From the NCBI GenBank assembly GCA_032207245.1, contig CM063509.1, positions 9,892,085 to 9,956,084 on the forward strand: a DNA stretch of 64,000 nt. Direction: 5' to 3'. The notes under the pieces are model-generated. The model saw nothing but the letters and a program-made list of their open reading frames with translations. It was not told the DNA's origin and did not search any database. The position numbers and the translations under genes are program-made. Position 1 is the first letter of the stretch. Every line of letters starts with the position of its first letter. The DNA is from Pardosa pseudoannulata (taxonomy: Eukaryota > Arthropoda > Arachnida > Araneae > Lycosidae). Below are positions 1-11,439 of this stretch, piece by piece.

Positions 1-3000
1 GCCTTATATTTTGCCAAGTTAGATGCTGAATGTGTAGGTAGCACTTGAATTTGATTCAAGTCAATGTATATGTTTTGGACATTTTTAAGCAGGCTTTCGG
101 AATGGGAGTCAGTCATAGATTGGCAAATGTTACTTGCGTTATACGGATCTCCAGCAAGAACTAGGTCTTTGCTTTTTTCTTGATACATCTGACATGAAAC
201 AGTTTTTTTACTTTCGACATTTAAGGTTTCTGGGATGAAGTTGTTTTCGACATTAGTGTCATTAAAAGACTCAGTACTGCTTTGACCACTGCAAGTAATT
301 ATTTCGTTGTGTGTAACATCCAAAGTGTCACTACTGTCTATTAGATGATTTTGATATATTTCTGAATCTTTTTCATATTGATGTATATTCTCCATATTGC
401 CAATTTCTGGCTCTGTATTAACTTCCACTGCAGATACGCTCGCATGAAAGTTATCTCTGTCAGTGTTTAAAGTATTAAACTGTTCTGTTAAGAATTCAAT
501 TTCATCTTCTTTATACTTACTCATTGCTTCAAAAGTACTGTAATCATCTTTTCTTAAAAGCATTTGAGATACTTCTTTTGGTTGGCAATTCATTTGAATT
601 GAGTCGGATTTCCTTCCAAAAACTGTGGTATTTTCCTGTATTTCAGGCATACACTTGAACTGCTTCCTATATTCTAAACAATCATTTTCGACATCGTTCG
701 TCCTTGCGGAACACTTTTTGAAAGAATTTTTATCTTTTTTCAAAACTGTGTTACTGCTAGAAGTTTTAGATACTTGTATTTCTGGAATTTTATAAGAATC
801 TGGAGTTTTAAATTTTGAGGATAACTGTAAATTGTTAATGGTATTTTTATTTATCTTCTCTACTGACAGTAAGCTGACAGAATCTTCTTCATTTTGTTTT
901 ACTGATGAAGTAAATGAAACTTTTTCATTCCCTGGAGGAAGGGACAAAATAATATTTGATTGGTTTCCAAATACATTTTGTGATACTTTAGGTTTCTCAA
1001 ATTCATTTTGCTTTCCAGTTCTACAATGATTTGTAGCAATTTGTTCACTATGAAGTAACATTATGTTACAATCTTGGGATTGCAATTTTTGAGTTTTTCT
1101 TTTGCTCCGACTTCTCTTTGTTATTTCCCTATCATCGCCATGTTCGGTCGTATTTCGTTTAGTTTCACATCTATTTTCAGCTGTGTGTTCGATAACTGAA
1201 GATCTCTTAACAAAACCGGTAAATTTAGTTTGTAATTTATCGAAATATTCCATCAACTGTTGAATCTTTGTTGAATGCTTTTTTGTTCTTCGACTCTCTT
1301 CCTCTTTGGAGAGTAAGCGTAATTTTGCAACAACTGGTTCCAACTTTTCCAGCATACTTTGAGCTTGAAAAACACTTCTACTTCTAGCTCTGTATTTTGT
1401 GTTCCAATTAATCATAATATTTTCTAACTTTAGCATTTTGTTTTTTAGCATTTCCAAGAGCAATTTCTGATCATTCAAAGTGTTACACTTCTTTTGAATT
1501 TTACGACTTCCTCTTTTACGTCTTGATACGCCTTTACGGGCGAACAGTATTTCGCATGAATCACTGTCATCAAAATATGACGTAACATAATTTAAAATAT
1601 TGCTTTGGGTGTCACTCACAACATTGAATGATTGGCTATTTGAAGTTGAAACATCGTTTTTATTTTTTGTATACTTTTCTTTTAATGATCTCCTATTTCT
1701 TAATTTTACAGTACTATTCTGCTCTTCACTTTCTGGAACAAAATCCTGTTTTCTCTGCTTATTTTTTGGAAGTCTAGACTTGTTTTCAGGAGTAACATTT
1801 TTGTTTTCAAAGCAAAGATTCATTGGTGTTTGGGAATAGTTAGGCTGATAGGGAGGAGTTTCTCTTAGTTCATTTTTTTCTACAATTCCGATGACGTTTT
1901 CGTTGAGAGGTTCATTATAAAAACTTCTTTTGCCATCCTCGGTGTTTTCATTGTTTTTGTTGATTTGCCTTAAATTACCGAAATGTGGTTCCTCTAGCGG
2001 TATTTCAGTTGCGTTATCTTTCTTGTTAGCATTTTGGATTGCATAGTAAAATGCAGAATCATCCAAATCTTTTCGTATCCACGTTTCGCATTTTTCCTTT
2101 CTTAGCTGTAATACACACTCAGTATCTTCAAATGATGTTTCGCATACTTCTTCCCCACGATGAGAAATTGGTGTATTAAATATTGTTTCATCGGGATTTT
2201 TAATAATATTATCGCCACTCAATTTACCTCTGTTAATCTCGTCTTCCTCCAGATATCTGAAATCAGACGTTGCTATAGTTGAATCAGAATTATTTTCTTT
2301 CTCTTTACTTACAACGATGCTGCACTCTGACATTAGTTTTTCACTGCATCCTGCATTGTTTTCAATATTTTTCACAGGGTTAGTTTTTTCTGAAAAGTTT
2401 GAATCGGTATGTACTTTATCAGAATCAGTCATCACCATGTTGGTTAAAGTCGTTTCATCGTGATCGTAACATACATCAATCTGAAGTGATGATTTGGTGG
2501 AATCTGAATTTGATTCATCTCTCGAAAGATCAATAACACATGCTGTCAGCGATGTTTTCTTATTGTTGGATTCGTTGTCATTTCTGGGGCTCCTTTCGCA
2601 ACTTACCGATGGGCTTAAAGCAATATTACGTAGTAACAAAGTATGCTCCAAATTTTCTGGAAAAGCTTTGCCATTTTCATTCACTGTACTACTCATCTGT
2701 GGCTCAAGCTCTAGCCTATTTTCATCTATTCTCTGTTTCTTGCATTCATTCTCAGTAAATGGACATACCTCATTTGATACAAATCCTCTTTTCAGAGACA
2801 GGCATTCACGGGGAGTTTTCTCCACCAATTTTTCAACAACTTCATCTTTTCTACTCTGTTTTTCCAATAGAAGTGCATTTTCAGGTGATGCCCTTAGATT
2901 AAGCTGATTTATTTTATTTGTCACTATTTCATTGTCTCGCTCACTGATTCCCCCATAGTGCACTTCTTTTCTTTCCTTTTTGTTTAGATCTTGAATATGC

Positions 3001-4584
3001 TCCTGCATACTGGAGTTATCGCATATTTTAGTATTTTGATGCGGAGAGACAATATTTTCCTCTATTCCGTGTTGTCTATTTGCTGTATTCATTTTCAAGT
3101 ACATGCCGTTTTCACGCCGAATGTGGTTATTGTCAGCATTTTGAATTATGGCGTTAATTTCTTTATGTGTTGGCATTTTGTTAATATTTTCCAACTCGTT
3201 TGAATCTTCCGTGCCCTTCCAAGGAATTGTGAATTTTTTTCTGAAACGTGTACATCCGTTTTTAAAAAATACTTTGGTTTCCTCTTTTATCGCCGGCTGC
3301 TCAGTATCATTCAGTTGTTCGTGTATCGTAAGCATGTCTAATGAAACGAAATTGCGAGAATTAACATAACCAGTATCATTAACTGGCGGTATATTTTTCA
3401 TGATGGAAATGTTATTATTTAAATTACACGCATCCAGTGGGGGATTGTTAACAACATCTCTTACATAATCAAAAAGGGACGAAGGATTATTTTTAGTTAA
3501 CTGTCTGTTATTTGAAAACCCATTAGGAGACCAACATAATGAATTCCGTATTTCTTGCTTTACATTTGTTGAGTTGTTTGTATTGTTCAGATTCTTATCG
3601 CTAGACAATGATTTTTCAGTGCCATTGCTATTCGGTGCTACAGTTTCATCTATGAAAGTTATAGAATTGGTAGGCTGGTTTGGATTATTACGAGTAGAAA
3701 CCGAACCTTTAGTGCAGATTTCATATTCCAAGTTTTTTTTAATTTTAATTCCATCCAACAAAGAAGGAGAATTCGGAATAGAGTGATTGTCAGTAGGGTT
3801 GAAACTTGACTCTCCGTACCAAAATTTATCATTTGCAGAGTTTTCGTTTTTCAGCAGAGCACATCTTTCATTTAGATTAGCTTTTTCTAATGTGACTGGG
3901 TTAACTTCATTGTTCTTGTAAAGACCACTTGATTGAGTATTACAATCTTTAAAGTTTTCATCTATTTCCAGAGGTTTTCTGCAGTTAAAATTCGCTTCAT
4001 TTGCTGTTAGGATTCCTCTTTCTTCATAACTTATTGAAGAATTATTCATGCATGCAAACTCTACGTGATGAATGGCATTTTCGAGTAATTCTTCGTTATC
4101 TTTGTTTCCGGTTTCTGATAGCAATATATCATTTTCAAAGAATTCTCCATTTTCATGCTGATCTTTATCTCTAATACAATTTTCAGGAATGTCATCTTTT
4201 AAAGTAGCTATAATAGAATTTATAATTTTTTCTTTCTCTACATCAGTTTCATTCAAATTAAGTGTAGAAAATTCAAATTTATCAGATTCTTCTGATTCGT
4301 CCAGGATGAATTTAACTGTCGGTTCTTTGCATTGTAAGGTTATACTACTGAAATTAATTACAGTATTTTCTTCTTTACCACCATTTTCTGAATTTTTCAC
4401 AAAATTTTGGACGTTGGAAAAAATGTCAGAATCTACATGTGGCAGAATGGAATGTTGAATCGTTTCCAGATTTTGTAGTTTATGTTGTGATTTTGCACAA
4501 GATTCTGATTCGAATGAAGTAGATACAGTGGGATCTTGTGGCAAAGAGAAACTATCCTCCATTCCATCAAGTATATGATCAATT
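1..4584 (-). CDS. Giant single-exon coding region, unidentified disordered protein (partial, runs off left edge)
   Basis: Reading the minus strand from 4584 to 1 in one frame gives about 1,528 codons with no stop; I checked the frame line by line. The nearest upstream in-frame stop is at 4604-4602. A splice acceptor (TTTTCAG) ends at 4585, so this is probably an internal exon. An in-frame ATG at 4562-4560 (MEDSFSLPQDP) is the alternative start. The product is rich in Asn, Ser, Glu, Lys and Thr and shows no membrane segment or enzyme motif, so it looks largely disordered. A more structured, basic, Leu-rich stretch lies at about 1550-1085: a basic patch (SRRKRGSRKIQKK), two probable coiled-coil segments (about 1490-1230) and a second basic cluster (KRSRSKRK), which resemble nuclear localisation signals. 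I do not recognise the family. A nuclear scaffold or repair-type protein with a giant exon is only a guess. Both the exon's length and its absence of stops show it is real coding sequence. Confidence 0.85.
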
Positions 4585-4721
4585 CTGAAAAGATTATCCA
4601 CTTAAAACTACAGAGTAAGGCTTGTAAATTTAATGATTTATTTTTTTATCTGAATACTGTTTTACCGGTAAATTTTTACCGAAAAATAACATAACAGATA
4701 TATAATAAGCACTATAATAAT
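4585..4721 (-). other. Intron end upstream of the giant minus-strand exon
   Basis: A minus-strand pyrimidine-rich tract and AG acceptor sit at 4585-4595, followed upstream by A+T-rich sequence without coding signs. The upstream exon or exons of the minus-strand gene were not located in this window. Confidence 0.4.
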
Positions 4722-5750
4722 AATACTGTTAATTACTTAGGTGTCACTTTAGATAAAAATTTAACCTGGAAACAACATTTTCTTTCGGTCAAAACTAAAT
4801 ATCGGAACGCTAAGCGAGCTCTTTACCCACTAATTTCTCGCCATAGCAAAATGAATACTAAAATAAAGCTGCTCGTTTACACTTCCTTTTTGCGTCCCAT
4901 TATTACCTATGCAGCACCAGTGTGGTCCTATGCAGCAGATTCTAACATTAAAATTCTTACTGTTCTTCAAAATTTAATTCTCAGAGAAATCGCTAATGCT
5001 CCCCGGTACTTTAGAAATAGTGCCATTCATGAAGAATTGAAAATTCTTCCTATTCCAAATTTTATCTATAATCTCTCCACTAACTTTCATAAAAATCTAA
5101 ACAATGAATTAATTAATAATCTAGTCAATTATGACCCCGCCGATGCTTGCAATAGAAGAAGGCCTTTGGCCATTCTTGCCAAAGATCTTTAAATTTTTTG
5201 TCTGCTTTGTCTTCGGAAAAAAAAAAAAATCATAAAAAATCTTTTAAAATGTAAGAAAAAAGCTTTAAAACTTCAAAATGGCCATACATCATCATTTAGT
5301 AATTTTTATTTATTTATTTATTTATTTATTTTTTATTATTTTTTTTACCAGCTTTGCTTTTTATCTCATCCTTCTATTTTCGCTTTTTTTGGCTCTCCTC
5401 ACTTTGGTGAGGGCGGAGCGTAGTTTTCAAATTAGTTATTTTCAATACTGTTCTGATGTCCATGGCAAAAAAAAAATAATAAAATAAAAAAAAAAAATTT
5501 TTAATGTTTTTCTGTCCCTAAACTCTCTATTTTTTTAGTTACTGTGTTATGAACTCACGAATCCACCATCCTATCCTTATCTTTCATCTTTTATTTGTTT
5601 ATGCTCTGCTCGTTGTCAATTTCTCTGCTTACTGTAAGAAATCTCTGGATTTGAGGGCTTGGCCCAGGTAATCCAGTTGACCCATCATCTTGAAGATCTT
5701 GAAGATCTATAATAATAATTTTTGGTTTCAAAAACAAAAGGTGGAATAAT
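4722..5750 (+). mobile_element. 5'-truncated Jockey-like non-LTR retrotransposon, RT C-terminus and 3' tail
   Basis: Positions 4722-5192 are an open frame encoding the C-terminal end of a LINE reverse transcriptase. The YLGVTLDKNLTWKQH motif is followed by a stretch ending LRPIITYAAPVWSYA and the typical LQN..LR.I..APRY.RN block, then a stop at 5190-5192. A T- and A-rich 3' UTR follows, with a stem-loop made by GGCTCTCCTCACTTTGGTGAG at about 5391-5412, and the element ends near a GATCTTGAA repeat at 5693-5712. The 5' part of RT and the endonuclease are absent. Its 3' UTR recurs on the minus strand at 26,440-26,700, so this is a multicopy family. Confidence 0.8.
5391..5412 (+). other. Stem-loop in LINE 3' UTR
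   Basis: CTCCTCACTT and its near-complement TGGTGAGG form a short hairpin within the LINE 3' UTR. Such structures can be recognised by the element's own RT, but here that is inference. Confidence 0.35.
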
Positions 5751-6229
5751 AATTAATATAAAATGTAAACGTTTATAACACGACCAAACATTCGATAATA
5801 AAATTTATTTGTTTATTCATTAATCAGTTTGTAAAAAATATTAAGGGATTGGTGAACATTACAAAATGTTTTTATAAATTATTAACTCAAAATTCGTACA
5901 GATATAAATTGAAGCAAAAGTAAATTCCTCATAGTAATTTTTTTTTCTAAAAATCAGATAATAATTAGTTTTTACATAATTCACTTTTTATAGAATTTGT
6001 GTTAAATTTTAAAATGCTCCTTACCATTTTATTTATCATCTAATCTTTCGCAATGTTTACGAAACATATGAGTCATAAAACCAGACGTAAAAATATTTCC
6101 TATATCCTTATTCGTTTCTATTAGAATTATAATATTTTATTTATAATCACTTTCTGTTGTTTAGTTATTTTTATTGTATCTATACAAAGTTTCCTAAATT
6201 TAAGTTAATAATTTTCATAGATGCAACGA
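5751..6229. other. A+T-rich spacer
   Basis: I see no coding potential, RNA gene or recognisable repeat in this stretch. Confidence 0.4.
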
Positions 6230-6406
6230 GCCGAACAATGGCCGAATGGTTAGGGTGCTGACCATCGGAGCCGGAGTTCGTGGGTTCGAATCCCACAGTG
6301 GTATGGGTGTTCGTAGCCGTTCGGAATCGGCTTTAAGCAGTAGGTCCCGGTCTCATTAGCCCTTGTGTTGCAAAAAGTAGACCGTAGAACTCCAAAACCA
6401 AACCAT
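6230..6406 (+). repeat. tRNA-derived SINE, family A, copy 1
   Basis: The head (6237-6306) resembles a class II (Ser/Leu-type) tRNA: an A-box like TGGCCGAATGGTTAGGG and a B-box GGTTCGAATCC. A shared body follows (GTTCGTAGCCGTTCGGAATC, then GGTCCCGGTCTCATTAGCCC) and a CCAAACCA-type tail. The flanks share only ATGCAA, so any target duplication has decayed. Seven related copies occur in the window. Confidence 0.85.
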
Positions 6407-8005
6407 ACATGCAATGTAACACCCACTGTTTTCTTAAAGCAGTTAAAAATATTAATATTTTTTTTGCTGTTACTCTACCAGTATCGAATAACGTAAAAAG
6501 CCCATATTAAGGGAATTACACGAATCCTGATTTTATATTTTTGTTAGATAAAACTGTAATATAGTCTTAGTCTTGAGATATTTCTATCTCACGTTTCAAA
6601 AATCACGTAATTGCTTCTTTTTTTAATGTGATATGCAAATTTACATCCAGTCCTCTTAAATAGATGGCCAAGACATTCCATACTTCGTGACAGTACAAAG
6701 AAATCAAGATCTAAATCGTTGAAATGCAGTTTAAATTTTCCCTAAAACATTCTAAATAATAATTGTAGTATCGGTAGGTATTATAAATAGAATACAAAAA
6801 TTATATACTAAAATAACATTTTAAAACTGCTAGTAGATTCGCTATATTTAAAGGCAACATAAATTAAGGTTGATTACTTTTTTTTTCACGAATGAAGAAA
6901 AATATTTCAGTTTTTGAAAAAATACTTAATTCAGAACAAGATTGTAATATGTTTTGTTAATCATAATGCTATAAGTATCAAGACTGTAATGCATTTTATT
7001 AATTTTAATGTTATAAGCATCAAGACAGTAATATATTTTATTAATCATAATGTTATAAGCATCAATATGAATATGTATTATTCAAATAAAATTAAATAAA
7101 CGGTCCATGCTTACTTTTCGTTACTCTGATGTAAAGTAGATTATCATCTATTTTGCCGCAATCTTTATCAAACATTCGATAATGTTCTCTTAAAACTATC
7201 ATATTGTGAAAAACAAAAACAGAAACGAAAGTGGCTAATAGAAGTGAAATAATTGTTCTTTCTGTAAAAGTAATAATAATAATAATCGTCTGCAAACATC
7301 TTTTTAGTTTAGAATAACTTTCTTAATATTTTAACTCATTTATTTCATAACCTGCTATTGTTAAATAAATTCTAAACGTTAAAGATATTTTAGGTCATTT
7401 GGTTGAAATTTTGGAACGAATCAAAAATGAACGAGTAATTATATTTTGTGTTATTTCTAAATAAAAGAAAAATCTAACTCTTATACCTTGTTATGGAGAT
7501 CAGTTTTTATGTTATGTTTTAATAATTTTACCCTAACCCCTTCCCTACAAAAAGAATTGTTAAAAAATTTCATTTCATTGCTAATTTGTTTCAAACGACT
7601 TTGGTTTAATCTAGTGGAAAATGTTCCATAATATAAGACGATCACACAGTAGGGCAAATTCTCAAATTATGACAATTCTGGCTTTAGTTTCAAATGGAAG
7701 GGCAGTTTATTGTTTGTCTATTGGCTGTTGTAAACATGAAAATGAATGGGAAAGGGCATTATAGTAGGTCGTGACGTTGCGACAAGTTTCCTTATAGAAA
7801 ACACCATTTCAAATATTTTTGTTACTTATTAATTCTCCAAACTATCGTAAATATAAGTAAAAATGGATTTTTGTTAATACTTAACAATATTCAGAACAAA
7901 ACGGTGGCTAAATACCTTACTGTTAGGTAGTGCCTTATCATTAATGAAACTAAAGCCTTCATTAGTTTTTAGACGAATGGGTTTTAATAACTCCTCTAGA
8001 TCTAA
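6407..8005. other. A+T-rich intergenic or intronic sequence
   Basis: No gene was recognised. A near-tandem triplet of similar 50-nt units sits at about 6944-7070 (TTTTGTTAATCATAATG variants). An inverted CCAAT motif (ATTGG) at about 7720 and the moderately G+C-richer 7600-7790 could belong to a promoter, but nothing proves it. Confidence 0.35.
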
Positions 8006-8066
8006 GATCTAAGAAAACGATTTTGTATATCTTTAATAAAGATCTTCAAAATCGTTTTCTTAGATC
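8006..8066. repeat. Perfect 20-bp inverted repeat (hairpin)
   Basis: The arms at 8006-8025 (GATCTAAGAAAACGATTTTG) and 8047-8066 are exactly complementary. The 21-nt loop contains a second palindrome, ATCTTTAATAAAGAT, so the whole unit can fold into a long hairpin. No gene context explains it. It may be a minimal foldback element. Confidence 0.8.
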
Positions 8067-8515
8067 GTTTCTTAATAGTTTTCTTACTGTGCCACATAAT
8101 CTTCTAGAATAACATTTTAAGCGAATAAGATTCGGTTTCACCACATTTGATTAGGATTAATTTGAGATGAATTTCCATACATTTATTTAACCGAGAATAT
8201 ACAACTTAGCTCTCCAGTAGCTTCCCAACAAAACACTTAGAATTGTTAGAAAGCTTCCTTGTGTGTTACTAATGATTTCCTGCATCGGTATTGTACTATT
8301 GAACCTGATCACAAAGCTATTAAAAAACTTGCCATATAATAACCTCATTCATTTTCAACAACGAGAAAATAGCAAATATACCCTAATAAGCCCACCATAG
8401 TAAATTTAGGTGCCCCAGGGAGTCGTCTTTGTTAATACCTAAAATGAAACTCAGGTTTTGATTGCTTATAGATAACATCAAAGAAAGCAAATTAAATATG
8501 ATTAAAAAAGAGAAA
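8067..8515. other. A+T-rich spacer
   Basis: Nothing recognisable was seen up to the target duplication of the solo LTR. Confidence 0.35.
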
Positions 8516-8520
8516 GCCTC

Positions 8521-8929
8521 GTGGCAGCTGGTCACAAGAGAACCAGAGAGGGTCGGTCATTCTCAGGACCCGTGGGAATTTATTCCCCTGAAAAAAGCAG
8601 GAGTTCCAGACACAGAGGGGTTTCGGATTTTTATGTCCCTCTAGACATCTGTGTGGAATGCCGGCTATCGTTGAGGAATCCGGTCCGCTGACCACTCCCT
8701 TGCTCTCAGCCCTTTTTCTCCCTCCCCTCTTTTTGCGAGGGGTCTTTCAAGAAGAAGGCAGTTGGTTGTTGGGGGCTGGAGGGTAGAGAAGGTTGTTTCT
8801 CTCTCCCAAATGATGTTGTTTTATATCATGTATATATTGTATATAGTCCAGATAAAGTCTAGGACTTTAAGCGATTGTTTTTACTAAGCCCCCACAAACA
8901 CAGAGGTGTATGCATGTTGCAACTTTACA
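8521..8929 (+). mobile_element. Solo LTR, family L1 (copy 1)
   Basis: The 409-bp element starts GTGGCAGCTGG and ends GCAACTTTACA. It is flanked by a perfect 5-bp target duplication, GCCTC, at 8516-8520 and 8930-8934. The body has a C-rich then T-rich promoter-like section and ATAAAGTCTAGGAC near the 3' end, which looks like a polyadenylation region. A second copy lies at 39,952-40,361. No internal retroelement genes are present. The 5-bp duplication fits a gypsy- or Pao-type LTR element. Confidence 0.85.
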
Positions 8930-8934
8930 GCCTC

Positions 8935-9341
8935 ATCGATATGTCTTGTGGCTTAAATCTCAAGGCTATATTTCAGTCATCTTTATCAAGATCTCATATT
9001 TGGCTTTTTATAAAAAATGAATACTTATCACTGAGTGAGAAAGAAATAAAAAGTTTAATTCAGTTTTCAACAACATATTGATACAAGAAAAATGTCACAT
9101 CATTTAAAACTCGATATCACTCTCACTTGCAGTGACATCGTTAGATCCAAAACTCCTCATACGGATAGTAGAAAGCAAGAGCATATATCACACTAAAAAT
9201 GCCTGTTTTTAATTTTTTTTATATTTTTTATTAATACGATATAACATTACTTTTAATATTTACATTTTGTATTAATAAAAAATAAGTTTCTGATTATTAT
9301 TCTATAAATATATTTGTTACCTTTTTTATTTTAAATTCATA
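8935..9341. other. A+T-rich spacer
   Basis: No feature was recognised. It may include the lost 5' end of the adjacent Tc1-like element. Confidence 0.3.
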
Positions 9342-10603
9342 TAATTCGACGAGATAGAGACCGACGAGTGTTGTCCAGAGAAATTCGGAAGAACCGCACC
9401 CAACCGATGGCCCTCATCCGCGAGGAGTTTTAACAGGCACCCGGGAGTATTGCTTCAATGAATACCATCCGTAAGGAAGCACATCTGCTTGGTTTTCATG
9501 GTCGTGCTGCTGCCCATAAGCCTTTGATCACAAAGTCCAACCACGCTGCTCGGTTAATGTGGTGCAAAGCCCATCGAAATTGGACCGTAGATCAGTCGAA
9601 ACGAGTTCTTTGGTGCGACGAATCAAGGTTCACCCTTTATCGTTCTGATGGCAGGGTCTGGGTCTAGAATCTGCCTGGACAACGTCTCCTGCCAGAATGC
9701 ATTGTGACAACAGTCAAGTTCGGCGGAGGTGGAAGTATGGTTTGGGGGTATTTCTCCTGGTATGGACTGGAACCCTTGGTCCCCATTCATGGTAAGCTCA
9801 ACGCCGTTGCCTACTGCACTATTTTGGATGACAATGTGCTTCCTACGTTGTGGCAGTTTTACGGGTTGGACCTCTCTTAGTTTCCGGACGACCATGCCAG
9901 TTGTCATTGTCGTAAAAGACAAGAGAATACAGCACAATTAAATTAACAGGTAAAGCAAAGAGGCCTTACCTCCAAAATTCCGATGGTGCTGCTTCTCGTC
10001 TATTTGTTCCGGGCCGGGCTGTTATTGTTCTTGCATAAACACCTTGATTCCGTGTTTGGCATTAAATGGCTCGAATACATTGGTGAAAAAAAGAATAATA
10101 TTTATATACATTTAAAAAGAATTACAGAAAACTATGTACATTTAAAAAGAAAGGCTAGCGAGAGTTCATCTCGACTGTTTGCACATTCGCGGTTGACACC
10201 GACACACCGTTCGTTTTGTAACGGTTACAGTTAGTTCGCCGGGGGATTTCCCACAGTCATGTTTCAAGGTTAACCAAGACGGTATGGGGCCAACGGAGTT
10301 CGTCGAATGGACTGGCCTGCCCAGAGCCCAGACTTGAATCATATCGAGAACTTCTGGGATGAGTTGGTAAGCCGAATTAAGGGGTGCACTACTCGTTCAA
10401 AATCACTGAAGGAACTTGTATGTCTACTCCAAGCCGAGTGCAAGACAATACCACTAGCTGTAATACAAAGACTTGTGGAAAGTATGCCCCGGAGGATTAA
10501 CGCTGTAATTGACTCTCGTGGAGGCTCTACCAACTATTGATTTTGAATAAAGTTAGTTTTTCTTTTCTATCACAGGTGTCCAAATACTTATTGGTAGACA
10601 GTG
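9342..10603 (+). pseudogene. Tc1-like transposase pseudogene, interrupted by a solo LTR
   Basis: The conceptual translation follows Tc1-family transposases from the second DNA-binding helix (RDRRVLSREIRKNRTQP) through LGFHGRAAAHKPLIT. The first catalytic Asp is in WCDESRFTLYRSDGRVWV, then comes [11 protein letters not shown]. The second catalytic region is in FPDDHASCH at about 9900, and the third is in DWPAQSPDLNHIENFWDEL, where Glu supplies the triad. In-frame stops at 9427-9435 and 9664 and the LTR at 9908-10255 break the gene. The 3' terminal repeat survives at 10,570-10,603 (GGTGTCCAAATACTTATTGG, then CAGTG next to TA). The 5' terminal repeat is not visible, so the element is 5'-truncated and inactive. 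Confidence 0.9.
9908..10255 (+). mobile_element. Solo LTR nested in Tc1-like transposase
   Basis: The 348-bp element begins TGTCGTAAAAGAC and ends GGATTTCCCACA. A perfect 5-bp duplication, GTCAT, lies at 9903-9907 and 10,256-10,260. It splits the transposase between the second catalytic Asp region and the GVRRMDWPAQSP block. TG...CA termini plus the 5-bp duplication identify an LTR. No internal genes remain, so it probably arose by LTR-LTR recombination. Confidence 0.85.
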
Positions 10604-10727
10604 TATATATATATATACCACACACATACATAATTTATTTATTTCAAAGTTGCTCTTAAGACACAAAGATTCTCTGTGCAACATCACCATGTTTACTAAC
10701 TGAGGATATCAAGCTAAGCTTCCCGGT
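10604..10727. repeat. Short TA/CA-rich tract and spacer
   Basis: A TA microsatellite starts at the transposon's TA target site and is followed by unremarkable sequence. Confidence 0.5.
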
Positions 10728-10741
10728 GCCACGTAACTCTG

Positions 10742-10919
10742 GCCGAACGATGGCCGAATGGTTAGGATGCTGACCTTCGGAACCGGAGTTCGTGGGTTCG
10801 AATCCCACAGTGACATGGATGTTCGTAGCCGTTCGGAATCGGCTTTAAGCAGTAGATCCCGGTCTCATTAGCCCTCGTGTTTGCAGAAAGTAGACCGTAG
10901 TGCTCCAAACCAAACCAAA
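10742..10919 (+). repeat. tRNA-derived SINE, family A, copy 2
   Basis: This is the same tRNA-like head, body and (CCAAA)n tail as copy 1. It is flanked by a perfect 14-bp duplication, GCCACGTAACTCTG, at 10,728-10,741 and 10,920-10,933. That is the signature of target-primed insertion by a LINE machinery and indicates a recent insertion. Confidence 0.92.
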
Positions 10920-10933
10920 GCCACGTAACTCTG

Positions 10934-11439
10934 TCAGTTTATGCCTTTGTCTAACCTCTGATTACCTATAATTAACATTAGAAAGACTGGATTTTAATAT
11001 CAATCATGCTTTAGAATCTGACAATATATACACAGAATATTAATCATCTCTGGATTTCTATCCGTTTTTAAATTTGACATTCAGCAATACTATAGAAATT
11101 ATTGCATCAGTCCTTGTTCTTACAATATCTTATCTTATAATATTTGGTATTTAGGTATAAATGCATGTTTAATGGTAATTAGATTTTTTTTATATTACAT
11201 CAATTTTATAATACGTGGCGCTGATAACAGTTTACTTGTTGCTTGTTGATGTTTCTTAATATTTTCCCCGACTCAAGCTGTGTGAAGTCAGTTAAAAGTT
11301 TGTTTTCTTGTCTTTTCACGGTTTAGTGATGAGACTTCAAGAAGCTGCCGTAAGCAGTCTGTGCACTATGTTTTGAAAAGATGAATTTGTTATATAATAA
11401 CAAAAATCATGAAATCTTCTGATTCTTTCATAAATAATT
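10934..11439 (+). promoter_or_regulatory. Probable VPS54 promoter and 5' UTR region
   Basis: The region lies directly upstream of the VPS54 start codon. It contains GTGGCGCTGA at 11,215-11,224, the same decamer found 500 bp downstream in intron 1. An in-frame TAA at 11,431-11,433 shows that the coding frame cannot extend further 5'. No TATA box or initiator could be assigned with confidence, and the transcription start is inferred only from position. Confidence 0.4.

Noticed and set aside
832..4458. Several plus-strand open frames (for example 2494-2907 and 4189-4458)
   Set aside because: They are antisense shadows of the continuous minus-strand coding exon. Their translations are Phe/Ser/Leu-rich without motifs.
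6237..6306. Possible functional tRNA genes (here and in the other SINE heads)
   Set aside because: All copies share a non-tRNA body and tail, have target duplications, and carry mismatches in the acceptor region, so they are SINE heads.
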